A stretch of DNA of 64,000 nt from Mariaggregatimicrobium sp964498785 (GTDB lineage Bacteria; Zhuqueibacterota; Zhuqueibacteria; Thermofontimicrobiales; Thiofontviventaceae). Below, one piece after another: positions 1 through 8,757 of the stretch. The DNA lies in contig CAZCJL010000007.1 in NCBI GenBank assembly GCA_964498785.1, positions 1 to 64,000 of the forward strand, read 5' to 3'. Below the pieces are notes generated by a model that did no database searches, was not told where the DNA came from, and worked only from the letters and a program-made list of their open reading frames with translations. Position 1 is the first letter of the stretch. Each line of letters opens with the position of its first letter. The position numbers and the translations under genes were made by a program.

Positions 1-57
1 AATTTAAAGAGAATCCGAAAGCTTTGATGCACACCATCAATTATTGAAGGGATACAT

Positions 58-489
58 TTATTTTCTCAGCTTTGTTCGTTCCTTATTATCTTCCCGCATC
101 CATTTTTGCATGGTTTCCGGATGATCCATGTCTAGTGAATCATGAAGTGATTCCCTGTCAAAATCTTCGTCCAGAGGATTTAGCGCTTTCTCCGGCACAA
201 AAATTTTAATGGGTGCGCCGCCATCGTATTGATTCAAATTGGGGATGCCGAGGATATGCCAGAACGTTTTCACAATGCTGCCGAAACTGTAATGCACGCC
301 GCCACGGGGATCGTCTTCGTTAACAATAATCACCATATTTTTCCGATACAGTGTGTGCGAAAAAAAACTCGACAATTGGACCCAGTGCCAGGTCGTAATC
401 TGCTATGTAATTTTCCCTGAACGGATAACCATCACCGGGACGTTCATTAGCGCCGTTAAAAAGAAAAATAACACTGAATAATTTTTCAT
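58..489 (-). pseudogene. Decayed remnant of a phosphoesterase-family gene (C-terminal end only)
   Basis: An open stretch of 105 codons (375 to 58) reads like the C-terminus of secreted phosphoesterases that are usually much longer: NEDDPRGG, then HYSFGS, then GIPNLNQYD. Just upstream another frame continues the same homology (GANERPGDGYPF, then YIADYDLALG and IVEF). The frames meet at a run of eight A on the + strand (360-367); seven would restore the reading frame. From memory of the family, about 25 residues between GGV and HYSFGS are missing. No N-terminal part exists, because the symporter gene ends at 531. The family assignment rests on recalled motifs, and the domain would be a metal-dependent phosphatase-like fold. 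It lies downstream of the sialic-acid genes on the same strand and is probably non-functional. Confidence 0.6.
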
Positions 490-530
490 GACAATCTCTT
501 GTATTGAATGAATATTTTATATGAAATGCT

Positions 531-3005
531 CTAATTATATGTTGATCGTTGTTTTGATTTTGATAGCGGCGCCAAACTTGTAATCATACCAATAATAGCC
601 CCGCCTGCGAAGGAAACTGGCAGCGCAAACAGGATTCCAAGGCCAAAAATATTATAAAATGCAATGCCAACGCCAATAGCAACGCAACTTATGCCGGCGA
701 TAAATGTACCGAACGATGTTGCCCACGGAATGTACATTGCCATAAAAAACAGCAAAAACAGTGGCGCCACAAACAGATTCACGACTTTGATCAGCATATC
801 CAAAAGATTTCCCTGCACATTTCCCAAAAACATACTAATGATAACCACCACACTTCCGATTCCGACTGCTACTAATTTAACACGACGCATGAGATCTGCT
901 TCTGTTTTAGACTTTTTCTTGATAAATCGGTTGAGAATATCCTCGCTGATCACAGTTGCCGAAGAATTTACGCCCGATGACAGGCTCGACATTGCGGCAG
1001 CCATGAGTCCCGCTGTGAGCAAACCTGTAAGGCCAACCGGTAACCCTACTAAAATATACTGCGGAAACAGGCGATCTGCAACTGATAACAGCGTGTTGCC
1101 GTCAGGGAGAAGGTGCGGAATATTTGTAAAATAGGCAAGTAGCGCCAACCCAACGACGCCGAGTAAAACCTGAACACCTAAATTTGTCAACACTGAAATT
1201 CCGAAAGAGCGGCGCGCAGATTTTGCATTACGGGTTGCAAGATAGCGCTGAATTGCCATTTGATCGGAACCGGCAGTGCACAAATACCATGCGAATACCA
1301 TTATCATTGCATTGAACATCGTTACTCGAATTTTCGGATCAAATCCAATTTTAATTTCGGGCCAGTGATTTGCCCACTTCGTCGGAAACCATGCTGTGAT
1401 GCTTCCGAAATGAACAGAGATTAACACAATCGTAAGAATGACGCCTCCGATAAGAATGACCGTCTGAATGACGTCGGTCAATACCACGGCTCTTAGCCCG
1501 CCCATGGAGGTGTAAATAAGCGTCACAACTCCCATCACTGCGCACACGAGCGGCAGGTACGAGGCGTCGATGCCGAAAATGGGTAGCAGAACATTATCCA
1601 CGGTGGCATAGATAATTGTCGCCATCCATAATAATCGCAGTGATAAAAAGAAAAAAGTTCCGAGCAGCCGAATATTTTTTCCCAACTTAATCTCTAAAAT
1701 CTCATTGGCGCTGGTCACTTTCAGCCGCATTATCGCAGGGATAAACCACCAACCCACGATCAGGAATACGAATGGAAACACTAACAGGTTTGTAAAATAC
1801 ATTGGTCCGTTTTTTATCATTTCGCCGGGATACGCCAGATAGCTGAGAGTACTTAATATCGACGCAAACAGTGATAATCCCACCAGTGTCGGATTCATCG
1901 TTCTGCCGCCGAGATTATAGTCTTCCGAATTTTTGGTGCGCCGGGAATAATACCAGCCGATTGCCAGCATCCCGATGCCGTATATTGCGATCACCAGCCA
2001 GTCAATGGAGGACATCGTTGTCGGAATCCGGCGATAGATCCTCAGAATTGCGTTGGCAGCAGCGATTCGAACATCAGCATTTTGCGCTTCTAATATTATT
2101 GGTGTAATGGAATTATCAATTAGAGGAGATTCGTTATTAAGTAGTTTCAGCAAAAATGGTACTTCGCGAATAGTTCCTTTTTCCGCAATCGCTTCACAAG
2201 CATGGTATCTGTTTTCTTTTGTTTCGGAGAAAAGGAAATCCCGCAATCGCTTGCGTAATTGATGTTCAATTTCATTTGAGCGTTCGCTTTCCGGAAGTCG
2301 TACATAAGCGGCGCCAACTAAATACACTGCCGCAGATGAGCTATCCGGCTCTTTTAAAGCTGCCTGATAGAGCGTTTGCCACTGTTTTGGCGTTATATTA
2401 ACATTGAACCGAATGCCATAGGCAGCGATTTTTCGGGTATTTAAATCAGCCGAATTTAGCGAAACCACCAGGTCGTCGATGAACTGCGAAATATCGGAGT
2501 CTACAGCCATTCCCCACCGGACAAATGCAACGAGTCTTTTATTGCTGTTCGCTAACAGCCGCTGCGCATTTTGAGGGTTGCGCGATAGTAAATTTTCATT
2601 GAGTTTTGATAATGTTTCGGCAGCATGCATCCGGTCGCTGCTGTTTTCATCGAGATACACGTTCCATATTTTGTCGATCCATTGCTGCCGTTGCTGCTGA
2701 TTAAATGATGCCCGCGCTAACGTGCGCCAGATGCCAATCCGATATTGCGGTGTTGTGGCGTGATTAATACGTTCCGCTGAAAATGTGTCGTAAATGCCGG
2801 CCGGATAACTTAAGGCTAATAAATATTCCGCTGCATGAACTTTCACCCATCCGTTCTGAGTGTGCAGAGCGTGCTGTAATTCGTTAATAGCCTTTTCACT
2901 GATATTTTCGTCGAGCAAGGCAGATTTTTTGTGGCAAGATTGCATCAACATGCTCACAAATATGAGCAGAAAAATAGACGATATCTTTTTTGGTTTCATC
3001 ATCAT
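531..3005 (-). CDS. Lipoprotein/HEAT-like domain fused to a sodium:solute symporter (SSS)
   Basis: The 824-residue protein begins with a lipoprotein-type signal (lipobox ending at Cys24, LMQSC). Residues 35-325 are helical and resemble HEAT/ARM repeats (VKVHAAEYLLAL, DRMHAAETLSKL, VRIAAANAIL). From about residue 335 it is a full SSS-family Na+/solute symporter with the usual SEDYNLGGR and GGLRAVVLTDVIQT motifs and about 13 membrane segments. Ordinary SSS proteins are about 500 residues, so the periplasmic front half is an extra module. It lies 35 bp downstream of the N-acetylneuraminate lyase gene on the same strand, so sialic acid is the likely substrate (inference). The ATGATGATG start lacks a strong ribosome-binding site. 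Confidence 0.85.
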   Translation of the reverse strand: MMMKPKKISSIFLLIFVSMLMQSCHKKSALLDENISEKAINELQHALHTQNGWVKVHAAEYLLALSYPAGIYDTFSAERINHATTPQYRIGIWRTLARASFNQQQRQQWIDKIWNVYLDENSSDRMHAAETLSKLNENLLSRNPQNAQRLLANSNKRLVAFVRWGMAVDSDISQFIDDLVVSLNSADLNTRKIAAYGIRFNVNITPKQWQTLYQAALKEPDSSSAAVYLVGAAYVRLPESERSNEIEHQLRKRLRDFLFSETKENRYHACEAIAEKGTIREVPFLLKLLNNESPLIDNSITPIILEAQNADVRIAAANAILRIYRRIPTTMSSIDWLVIAIYGIGMLAIGWYYSRRTKNSEDYNLGGRTMNPTLVGLSLFASILSTLSYLAYPGEMIKNGPMYFTNLLVFPFVFLIVGWWFIPAIMRLKVTSANEILEIKLGKNIRLLGTFFFLSLRLLWMATIIYATVDNVLLPIFGIDASYLPLVCAVMGVVTLIYTSMGGLRAVVLTDVIQTVILIGGVILTIVLISVHFGSITAWFPTKWANHWPEIKIGFDPKIRVTMFNAMIMVFAWYLCTAGSDQMAIQRYLATRNAKSARRSFGISVLTNLGVQVLLGVVGLALLAYFTNIPHLLPDGNTLLSVADRLFPQYILVGLPVGLTGLLTAGLMAAAMSSLSSGVNSSATVISEDILNRFIKKKSKTEADLMRRVKLVAVGIGSVVVIISMFLGNVQGNLLDMLIKVVNLFVAPLFLLFFMAMYIPWATSFGTFIAGISCVAIGVGIAFYNIFGLGILFALPVSFAGGAIIGMITSLAPLSKSKQRSTYN

Positions 3006-3040
3006 TAGGAAAGATTCCGGAAATTTAATGGATAATTTGT

Positions 3041-3946
3041 TTAAAGTTTATCTAATTCTAATTTTGAAACAGCATCCAAAAATTTGCTAAATTTATCTTT
3101 TGATATTGGTTGCAAGGGTGACCGAACATTTCCGCAGTCGATACCTAACTCGTTCATGTATGCTTTGCCCACTGGTAGCAGGCCATGGCTGACAATGATT
3201 CCGGCAAGAGCGGCAGTTTTATCCGCCAGCAACCGGGCGTACTCTATGTCGCCTGAACGAAAAGCGTTGACTAATTTCAGATAAATGGGACCGATGAAAT
3301 TGTAATTCGATCCGATGCTACCATTGGCGCCGGCAATCAACCCGTGAATTAATAGTTCATCGCGACCATATAAAAAGTCCAGCGTTTTGCCATATTTAAC
3401 AATACAGTTTCGGTATTCTAATAAATCCTCATAAGTATATTTCACTCCGGCAAATGTGGGAATACGGTCTACTGCTTTTTCCACAAATTCGACCATATCT
3501 AAATATTGATTTGACATGGCAGGCATATAATAGAAATAGAACGGAATTTCCGGCGCTTCGGCGGCAATTTCTTTTAAAAAATCGATCAGGTGATCGACAT
3601 GTGCCGGCTTGAAAAAAATTGGCGACATTGCAGAGATATAATGAATGTTAAGGTGGCGGGCGTGTCCGGCTAATTCTTTGGCAGCCGGAAGACAATTATG
3701 CCCAACGTGAACAATGATTTTCATTTTAGATGAGGCAACGCGGCTCCATTCTTCTGCAATTTGTTTACGCTCATCGACTGTTAGTGAAAGACTTTCACCT
3801 GTTGAACCATTGATAAAAACTTTAGACATTCCACTTTTATAAAGGTAGTTGGAATACGACTCAATTATCGATAAATCAACTTCACCATCGGATGACATCG
3901 GCGTAAAAACAGCAGGAATTAAATCATATTTTCTTTCTGTCGTCAT
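3041..3946 (-). CDS. nanA: N-acetylneuraminate lyase (DapA/NanA family)
   Basis: The 301-residue protein has the DHDPS/NAL TIM-barrel fold. It carries the carboxylate-binding GSTGE motif (47-51), a catalytic Tyr at about 139 in YYMPA, and the Schiff-base Lys169 in GVKYT. The YYMPA context and RDELL/GANGSIGS motifs fit N-acetylneuraminate lyase better than dihydrodipicolinate synthase. It would split sialic acid into pyruvate and N-acetylmannosamine in the cytoplasm. The start is supported by AAGGAGC about 9 bases upstream. It is first in a probable operon with the SSS fusion and is divergent from a DeoR-type regulator. No NanE, NanK or deacetylase gene is recognisable in this window. Confidence 0.9.
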   Translation of the reverse strand: MTTERKYDLIPAVFTPMSSDGEVDLSIIESYSNYLYKSGMSKVFINGSTGESLSLTVDERKQIAEEWSRVASSKMKIIVHVGHNCLPAAKELAGHARHLNIHYISAMSPIFFKPAHVDHLIDFLKEIAAEAPEIPFYFYYMPAMSNQYLDMVEFVEKAVDRIPTFAGVKYTYEDLLEYRNCIVKYGKTLDFLYGRDELLIHGLIAGANGSIGSNYNFIGPIYLKLVNAFRSGDIEYARLLADKTAALAGIIVSHGLLPVGKAYMNELGIDCGNVRSPLQPISKDKFSKFLDAVSKLELDKL

Positions 3947-4584
3947 TTCAAAAATGCTCCTTATTCAGTTATGCTTATATTGATGAATACACATTAATTT
4001 CAATTTCTTACCTGTATTATTTATACGAATTCACCGCAACGGCGCCAAATCGCGAAGGATCAATAAAATAGAGTATCCCGGCAAATTAAATCAGTCCTCT
4101 AAGTTTGCAATTATACTACAACTGTTAACTCATAATTAATAATATCTTTGCATCTGTGCGCATGTGCGGTGGATGAATAATTCAGGCTAAGTAATTTTTA
4201 TTAAACAAATGTTTTCCAGCATTATCTGTTAAAAAGAAGATTATCGCGTGAAAATGCAAATTAATATAATATCTGAATGTTATTAACAGTAATGTTGATA
4301 AAAATTATCATTATAATATAATGATATTATAATTAAAAATGCAACAAAATTTATAATTTATTTTTAAGATGTGTTTTCTTTGGTATGCGTAAAGATATTA
4401 AATATAAATTATTAGAAAGAATAATGATCGAGATTAAAAGTTACATTGTTGATAAATTATAACGGGTAGTGAATATTTTTTTTAAAAAATTCTTGCATAT
4501 TGATAAAAATATTCATATATTAATTCAGAAAATGAACATAATGATCACAATTAACGATAATAAAAATCATAAGAAAATGGCGGG
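3947..4584. promoter_or_regulatory. Divergent AT-rich control region between nanA and the DeoR-type gene
   Basis: This 638-bp gap is very AT-rich and contains no convincing gene. It must hold the promoters for the minus-strand sialic-acid operon and the plus-strand regulator. It contains a perfect 21-bp palindrome at 4306-4326. I could not assign -35/-10 boxes with confidence because so much of the region is A+T. Confidence 0.5.
4306..4326. promoter_or_regulatory. Perfect 21-bp palindrome, candidate operator
   Basis: The arms are TATCATTATA and TATAATGATA around a central A. It lies 259 bp upstream of the DeoR-type gene and 360 bp upstream of nanA. DeoR-family proteins bind short repeats or palindromes. 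Because the region is extremely AT-rich, chance is a real alternative. Confidence 0.35.
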
Positions 4585-5388
4585 ATGAGACCAAGAGAAA
4601 GACAGAAAAGCATATTGAGCTATTTGCGTGTTTTACAAAAAGAATGGCGTGTTGAAGAGCTTGCATCAGAACTCAACGTTTCTGAACTCACCATTCGTCG
4701 TGATCTAAATGAATTAGTAAAGAACGGGAATATCATTCGTACTCATGGTGGTTGTATTGCATCGGAAAATGGTTCATTTACGACGATATTTTATAAAGAG
4801 TTTGAGCGAAATATTGAACTGAAAAGAGCGATTGGCAGAGAGGCGGCCAGTCTGATAAAACCGAATGACACCCTTCTTTTGGGTGATGGATCCACCGCTT
4901 TTCAATTGGCCAATCATTTAGATGATTGTGGCCCGATAACCGTATATACGAACAATATTGCAGCTATTCAGGAACTAAGAAGATTTGAGAACAATCGCCT
5001 GTACATTTTAGGTGGTGAATATGATCATCAGTATAATATGCTGTTTCTTAAAGGAAGTCTGTCAGACCGTATCCTGGAAACACTTCATTTTGATCTGGTA
5101 ATTATCGGTACAGATGCTATTAGTAAAAATGGTCACTGCCTATCAAAGAATGAGGAGGTTGCTCGAACAAATCAAATTATTTTACGTCGCGGAGAAAAAA
5201 AAATTCTTATTGCCGATTATACAAAGGTCGGCGCCTCAGGAAATGTTATCTATGGTCAACTCAGTGATTTTGATTTGTGGATTACAAGCGCTGGAATGAA
5301 TCCCGCGCAAATTAAATTTTTTCGAAGACAAACGGATATTAAGGAAGCAAAAGTCAATTCCTCTCAAAAGGTTCAGAATTTCTTATAA
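4585..5388 (+). CDS. DeoR-family transcriptional regulator
   Basis: The 267-residue protein has an N-terminal DeoR-type helix-turn-helix (1-57: RERQKSIL, then VEELASELNVSELTIRRDL and a GNIIRTHGG wing). Residues 75-230 form the DeoRC sugar-phosphate sensor, with GDGST, TNN, LGGE, GTDAIS and ADYTKVG motifs. Members usually repress sugar-catabolic operons until a phosphorylated sugar binds. An ATG nine bases upstream is followed at once by a stop, so ATG 4585 is used; the ribosome-binding site is weak. Its divergent position suggests control of nanA and the symporter; control of the downstream TonB locus is possible but unsupported. Confidence 0.88.
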   Translation: MRPRERQKSILSYLRVLQKEWRVEELASELNVSELTIRRDLNELVKNGNIIRTHGGCIASENGSFTTIFYKEFERNIELKRAIGREAASLIKPNDTLLLGDGSTAFQLANHLDDCGPITVYTNNIAAIQELRRFENNRLYILGGEYDHQYNMLFLKGSLSDRILETLHFDLVIIGTDAISKNGHCLSKNEEVARTNQIILRRGEKKILIADYTKVGASGNVIYGQLSDFDLWITSAGMNPAQIKFFRRQTDIKEAKVNSSQKVQNFL

Positions 5389-5799
5389 TCCCCTTTCTAA
5401 TCAATACAATTGCTGATGCGCCTGAACTGATTACTGTTTTATTTCCGAATGATAATATCTGTTATCAAAAAATAAATATATGATTTAACGCCTTGTATTT
5501 TAATGGCGAATAGCTTATCGCTATTAAACAAGGATTCAAGATGTTTTATAGACAACCGAAAAAGCGATAAACTTTACACAGATATCGATAATCCTTATTA
5601 ACAGATTTTGTATGCCTGAGAAATAAATAATCAAAATAAGTATATTATCATAAGGCAATAGTGATTTCGATGCCAATTAGTCCTATCAAATTACGTCTAC
5701 TTAATTATTTCAATATCTTCTCTCTATTGAGCTTCATTACCAACCCATTTTTAAATTATAAAAGTAAGAATAAATCACATAAAAGGACATAGGAGGAAT
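5389..5799. other. Intergenic region with one imperfect hairpin
   Basis: This 411-bp AT-rich gap holds no recognisable gene. An imperfect inverted repeat spans 5491-5533 (CCTTG at the left edge, CAAGG at the right, with TTTAATGGCGA facing TATCGCTATTAAA). It could end the regulator transcript. The TonB-receptor promoter should lie between there and 5790. Confidence 0.4.
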
Positions 5800-5805
5800 A
5801 TGTGT

Positions 5806-8598
5806 ATGCATGAAAATTCAATGTTAAAAGTATTGTTGCTTGCCATTTTCTTTTTGGGCGTTACAATTCAAGTAAATGCTGACACCGCTGGTAAGATTGC
5901 AGGGACTGTCACAGATTCAAAAACAGGCGATCCATTACCAGGAGTTAACGTCGTCATCGATGGGACGATGATGGGAGCAGCAACTAACGCTGATGGATCT
6001 TACGTTATTTTAAATGTATCACCTGGCACTTATACCCTTAAATTTATGACTATTGGATACACAACAAAGAGAACTGAAAGTGTAAGAGTATCAGTCGGAC
6101 TTACCACAAAGATTAACGCCAGTCTTTCGCAGACAGTGCTGGAAATGGACGAAGTTTCTGTTGTTGCTTCCAGGCCGGTTATCGAAGTGGATCGTACAAA
6201 TTCTGCCGCCTACATGGCTGCGGATGAAATATCAGAGCTTCCGGTGACTGAAGTCCACGAACTGATCCAATTACAGGCAGGTGTTACCACAGACGCTGAC
6301 GGTGAGCTTCATTTTCGCGGCGGACGAAGTGGTGAAGTTGCTTATCTTGTCGACGGCATTCCGGTGACAAATCGTTTTGATGGCGGAAGCTCGATTGAAA
6401 TTGAAAATGAAGTTATCCAGGAATTACAGGTTATCAGCGGAACGTTTAACGCTGAATATGGGCAGGCGCAATCCGGAATTATTAATGTTATTTCCAAAAC
6501 ACCGGATCGTAGCTATTCCGGACGCATAAGTTCTTACGTCGGCGCGCATCTCAGCAATCAGAGTGATCGATTTGTTGGAATTGATGATCCCACGAATAAT
6601 CCGGAGTATAATTTTCAGGCAAACCTCACCGGCCCGATTCCTTTCTCAGATAAATTATCCTTCTATGGTTTTGTTCGATACAATCGCAATGACGGCTGGT
6701 TAAATGGAGAGAGACGCTATAATCCCACGGATAGCTGGGCTGTACAAGTTTTCGAACAATGGTATAACCTTAATTTTACCGAGCGCGAATTCGGCCAGTT
6801 TTTACCATATACTGAATATTCAGACTCTTTAAATCTATACAACGGGGATGGCGCAATCGTGCCGATGAACACGTCAGCCAAATTTTCGGGAAACGCCAAA
6901 ATTTTCTTGCAGGTGACCCCCGGTATCCGGGCTTTTTATAATGTATTTGTTGACAAAATCGAGAGTTCGGAATACGACAACGATTTTCGATATACCCCGG
7001 ACGGGTTGCCCAAAACATATAAGGATGCGTTTAATCATACCATTAATATTACTCACACATTAACATCCAACGTGTTCTACCTGTTAAATTTTTCGTATTT
7101 TGGCGAAGATCGTGAAACATATCTCTATCGTAATCCAAATGATCGGAGATATCAGGCGATGATTCCTGATCTTTATGGTTATAATTTCGGTGGAACGCAA
7201 AATGAACACGAAACCATTAATTTTAAAAATTATCTGGGTAAATTTGATTTAACCTGGCAGGTGGATAAAAGAAATTTGCTTAAAATGGGAGCCGTGTTAA
7301 AACAGTTTAATTTAAAATATAAGGAAATACAAACTTCTGCTGTTTCTAATAGCCATTATTTGCCAACAAAACGCGGCACTTCTTTTGAAGAATACTACGC
7401 CCTGTCACAAGCTCCCACTATTTATGTGCCTGATACGAATACACTACTGAATAATCAATACGAACACAACCCGATTGAGTTTGCGCTTTATGCCCAGGAT
7501 AAACTTGAACTGGGCGAAATAATCGCGAACATCGGATTACGTTTTGATTATTTTGATCCCGATGGTGTGGTCCCGGAAAATCCACGGGCAAATTACAATG
7601 CAGTGACAGGAACGCTGGAAACTCCTTTTGTTAAAGCCTCTAAAAAATATCAGGTTAGCCCTCGTTTAGGACTTGCTTTTCCGATTTCTGATCAAGGTGT
7701 TATCCATGTGTCGTATGGGCATTTCTTGCAAATACCACAATTTCAATACTTGTATTATAATTCGGAATTTGAAATATCTTCAGGCTACAAAGAGACTATC
7801 ATGGGTAATGCGGATTTGGAACCAGAAAGAACTGTTGCTTACGAAATAGGATTTCAACAGGGTCTCTCGGAAAGCTTTGGTTTGGAATTAACGATTTATT
7901 CCAAGGATATCCGGAATCTGTTAGGGCAAAATATTTATGACACCATTAATGAACGGACGTATTTTCGGTATATAAACCGGGATTATGGGAACGTAAAGGG
8001 AATTACTGTCTCAGTTGAAAAGAAACCCTTCGGATTTCTATCAGGAAGGCTGGATTATACGTTTCAGGTTGCTCGCGGCAATGCATCCGATCCCAATGCG
8101 ATTTATTTGCAAAATCAAAGTACACGACCGGCAGAACCGGAAAAACAGGTTGTACCACTTAATTGGGATGAAACACATTCTATTAATGGGAATATTCGCA
8201 TCGGAAAATCAGATGACTGGACTCTCAGTATTATCGGACGTTTGGGGACAGGTTTGCCATATACTGCTGAAACACCGCAGGAACAGCAAATTGAAACCCA
8301 GTTCGAAAATAGCGAACGTAAACCCATGCGCACAAACGTTGATATTTTTGCGCAAAAGTATTTAAAACTCGGAAATATGAATTTAATACTTTTTGCCAGA
8401 GCATTTAATATTTTTGATACAGCGAATCATATCAGAGTTTTTTCCAGTACCGGACGAGCTGACAGAACATTTCGCTGGCCCGAAGAAGAACGTATCGCAG
8501 CAGCGAACGGTGTGTATTCGTTAAATGAAGTTGACAACCGACCACACTGGTTTTCTGAGCCGCGGAGAGTTCAATTAGGCATGGCGCTTGAATTTTAA
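5806..8598 (+). CDS. TonB-dependent outer-membrane receptor with carboxypeptidase-regulatory-like N-terminal domain
   Basis: The reading frame opens at ATG 5800, but AGGAGG at 5791-5796 is spaced much better for ATG 5806, giving 930 residues. Numbering from the 5800 start: a signal peptide ends near residue 27 (VNA), residues 30-112 form a CarboxypepD_reg-like beta-sandwich (GTVTDSKTGDPLPGVNV), 125-235 form the plug (LPVTEVHELIQLQAGV, FRGGRSGEVAYLVDGIP, EYGQAQSGIINVISK), and the rest is a beta-barrel ending in LGMALEF. Such receptors take up large nutrients, often glycans, using TonB energy. No SusD-like gene is adjacent; the next gene encodes a large secreted protein that may be its surface partner. 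Confidence 0.9.
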   Translation: MHENSMLKVLLLAIFFLGVTIQVNADTAGKIAGTVTDSKTGDPLPGVNVVIDGTMMGAATNADGSYVILNVSPGTYTLKFMTIGYTTKRTESVRVSVGLTTKINASLSQTVLEMDEVSVVASRPVIEVDRTNSAAYMAADEISELPVTEVHELIQLQAGVTTDADGELHFRGGRSGEVAYLVDGIPVTNRFDGGSSIEIENEVIQELQVISGTFNAEYGQAQSGIINVISKTPDRSYSGRISSYVGAHLSNQSDRFVGIDDPTNNPEYNFQANLTGPIPFSDKLSFYGFVRYNRNDGWLNGERRYNPTDSWAVQVFEQWYNLNFTEREFGQFLPYTEYSDSLNLYNGDGAIVPMNTSAKFSGNAKIFLQVTPGIRAFYNVFVDKIESSEYDNDFRYTPDGLPKTYKDAFNHTINITHTLTSNVFYLLNFSYFGEDRETYLYRNPNDRRYQAMIPDLYGYNFGGTQNEHETINFKNYLGKFDLTWQVDKRNLLKMGAVLKQFNLKYKEIQTSAVSNSHYLPTKRGTSFEEYYALSQAPTIYVPDTNTLLNNQYEHNPIEFALYAQDKLELGEIIANIGLRFDYFDPDGVVPENPRANYNAVTGTLETPFVKASKKYQVSPRLGLAFPISDQGVIHVSYGHFLQIPQFQYLYYNSEFEISSGYKETIMGNADLEPERTVAYEIGFQQGLSESFGLELTIYSKDIRNLLGQNIYDTINERTYFRYINRDYGNVKGITVSVEKKPFGFLSGRLDYTFQVARGNASDPNAIYLQNQSTRPAEPEKQVVPLNWDETHSINGNIRIGKSDDWTLSIIGRLGTGLPYTAETPQEQQIETQFENSERKPMRTNVDIFAQKYLKLGNMNLILFARAFNIFDTANHIRVFSSTGRADRTFRWPEEERIAAANGVYSLNEVDNRPHWFSEPRRVQLGMALEF

Positions 8599-8757
8599 TT
8601 GTTTATTCATTTTTGAAATAAATAAAATGATGCGTAAATAAAAAGCGAATAATATATGAATGAGAAAATCCAAAAGCACATAAAAGAAATCGTTTTGAAT
8701 AATTTGTTCAAGCAGCTTGGGTTTTCAATACATTTTCAAATTGGAGGATTTTAGTGT

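Noticed and set aside
487..489. ATG with a signal-peptide-like start (MKNYSVLFFFLTALM) as a real short gene
   Set aside because: It stops after 28 codons, and the overlapping frame continues the phosphoesterase motifs, so the hydrophobic reading is probably accidental.
664..1134. 156-codon plus-strand ORF
   Set aside because: It lies antisense inside the SSS fusion gene, has no ribosome-binding site or recognisable domain, and its composition mirrors the real gene.
3041..3946. Dihydrodipicolinate synthase (dapA)
   Set aside because: The YYMPA and GVKYT contexts and the adjacent symporter fit N-acetylneuraminate lyase better.
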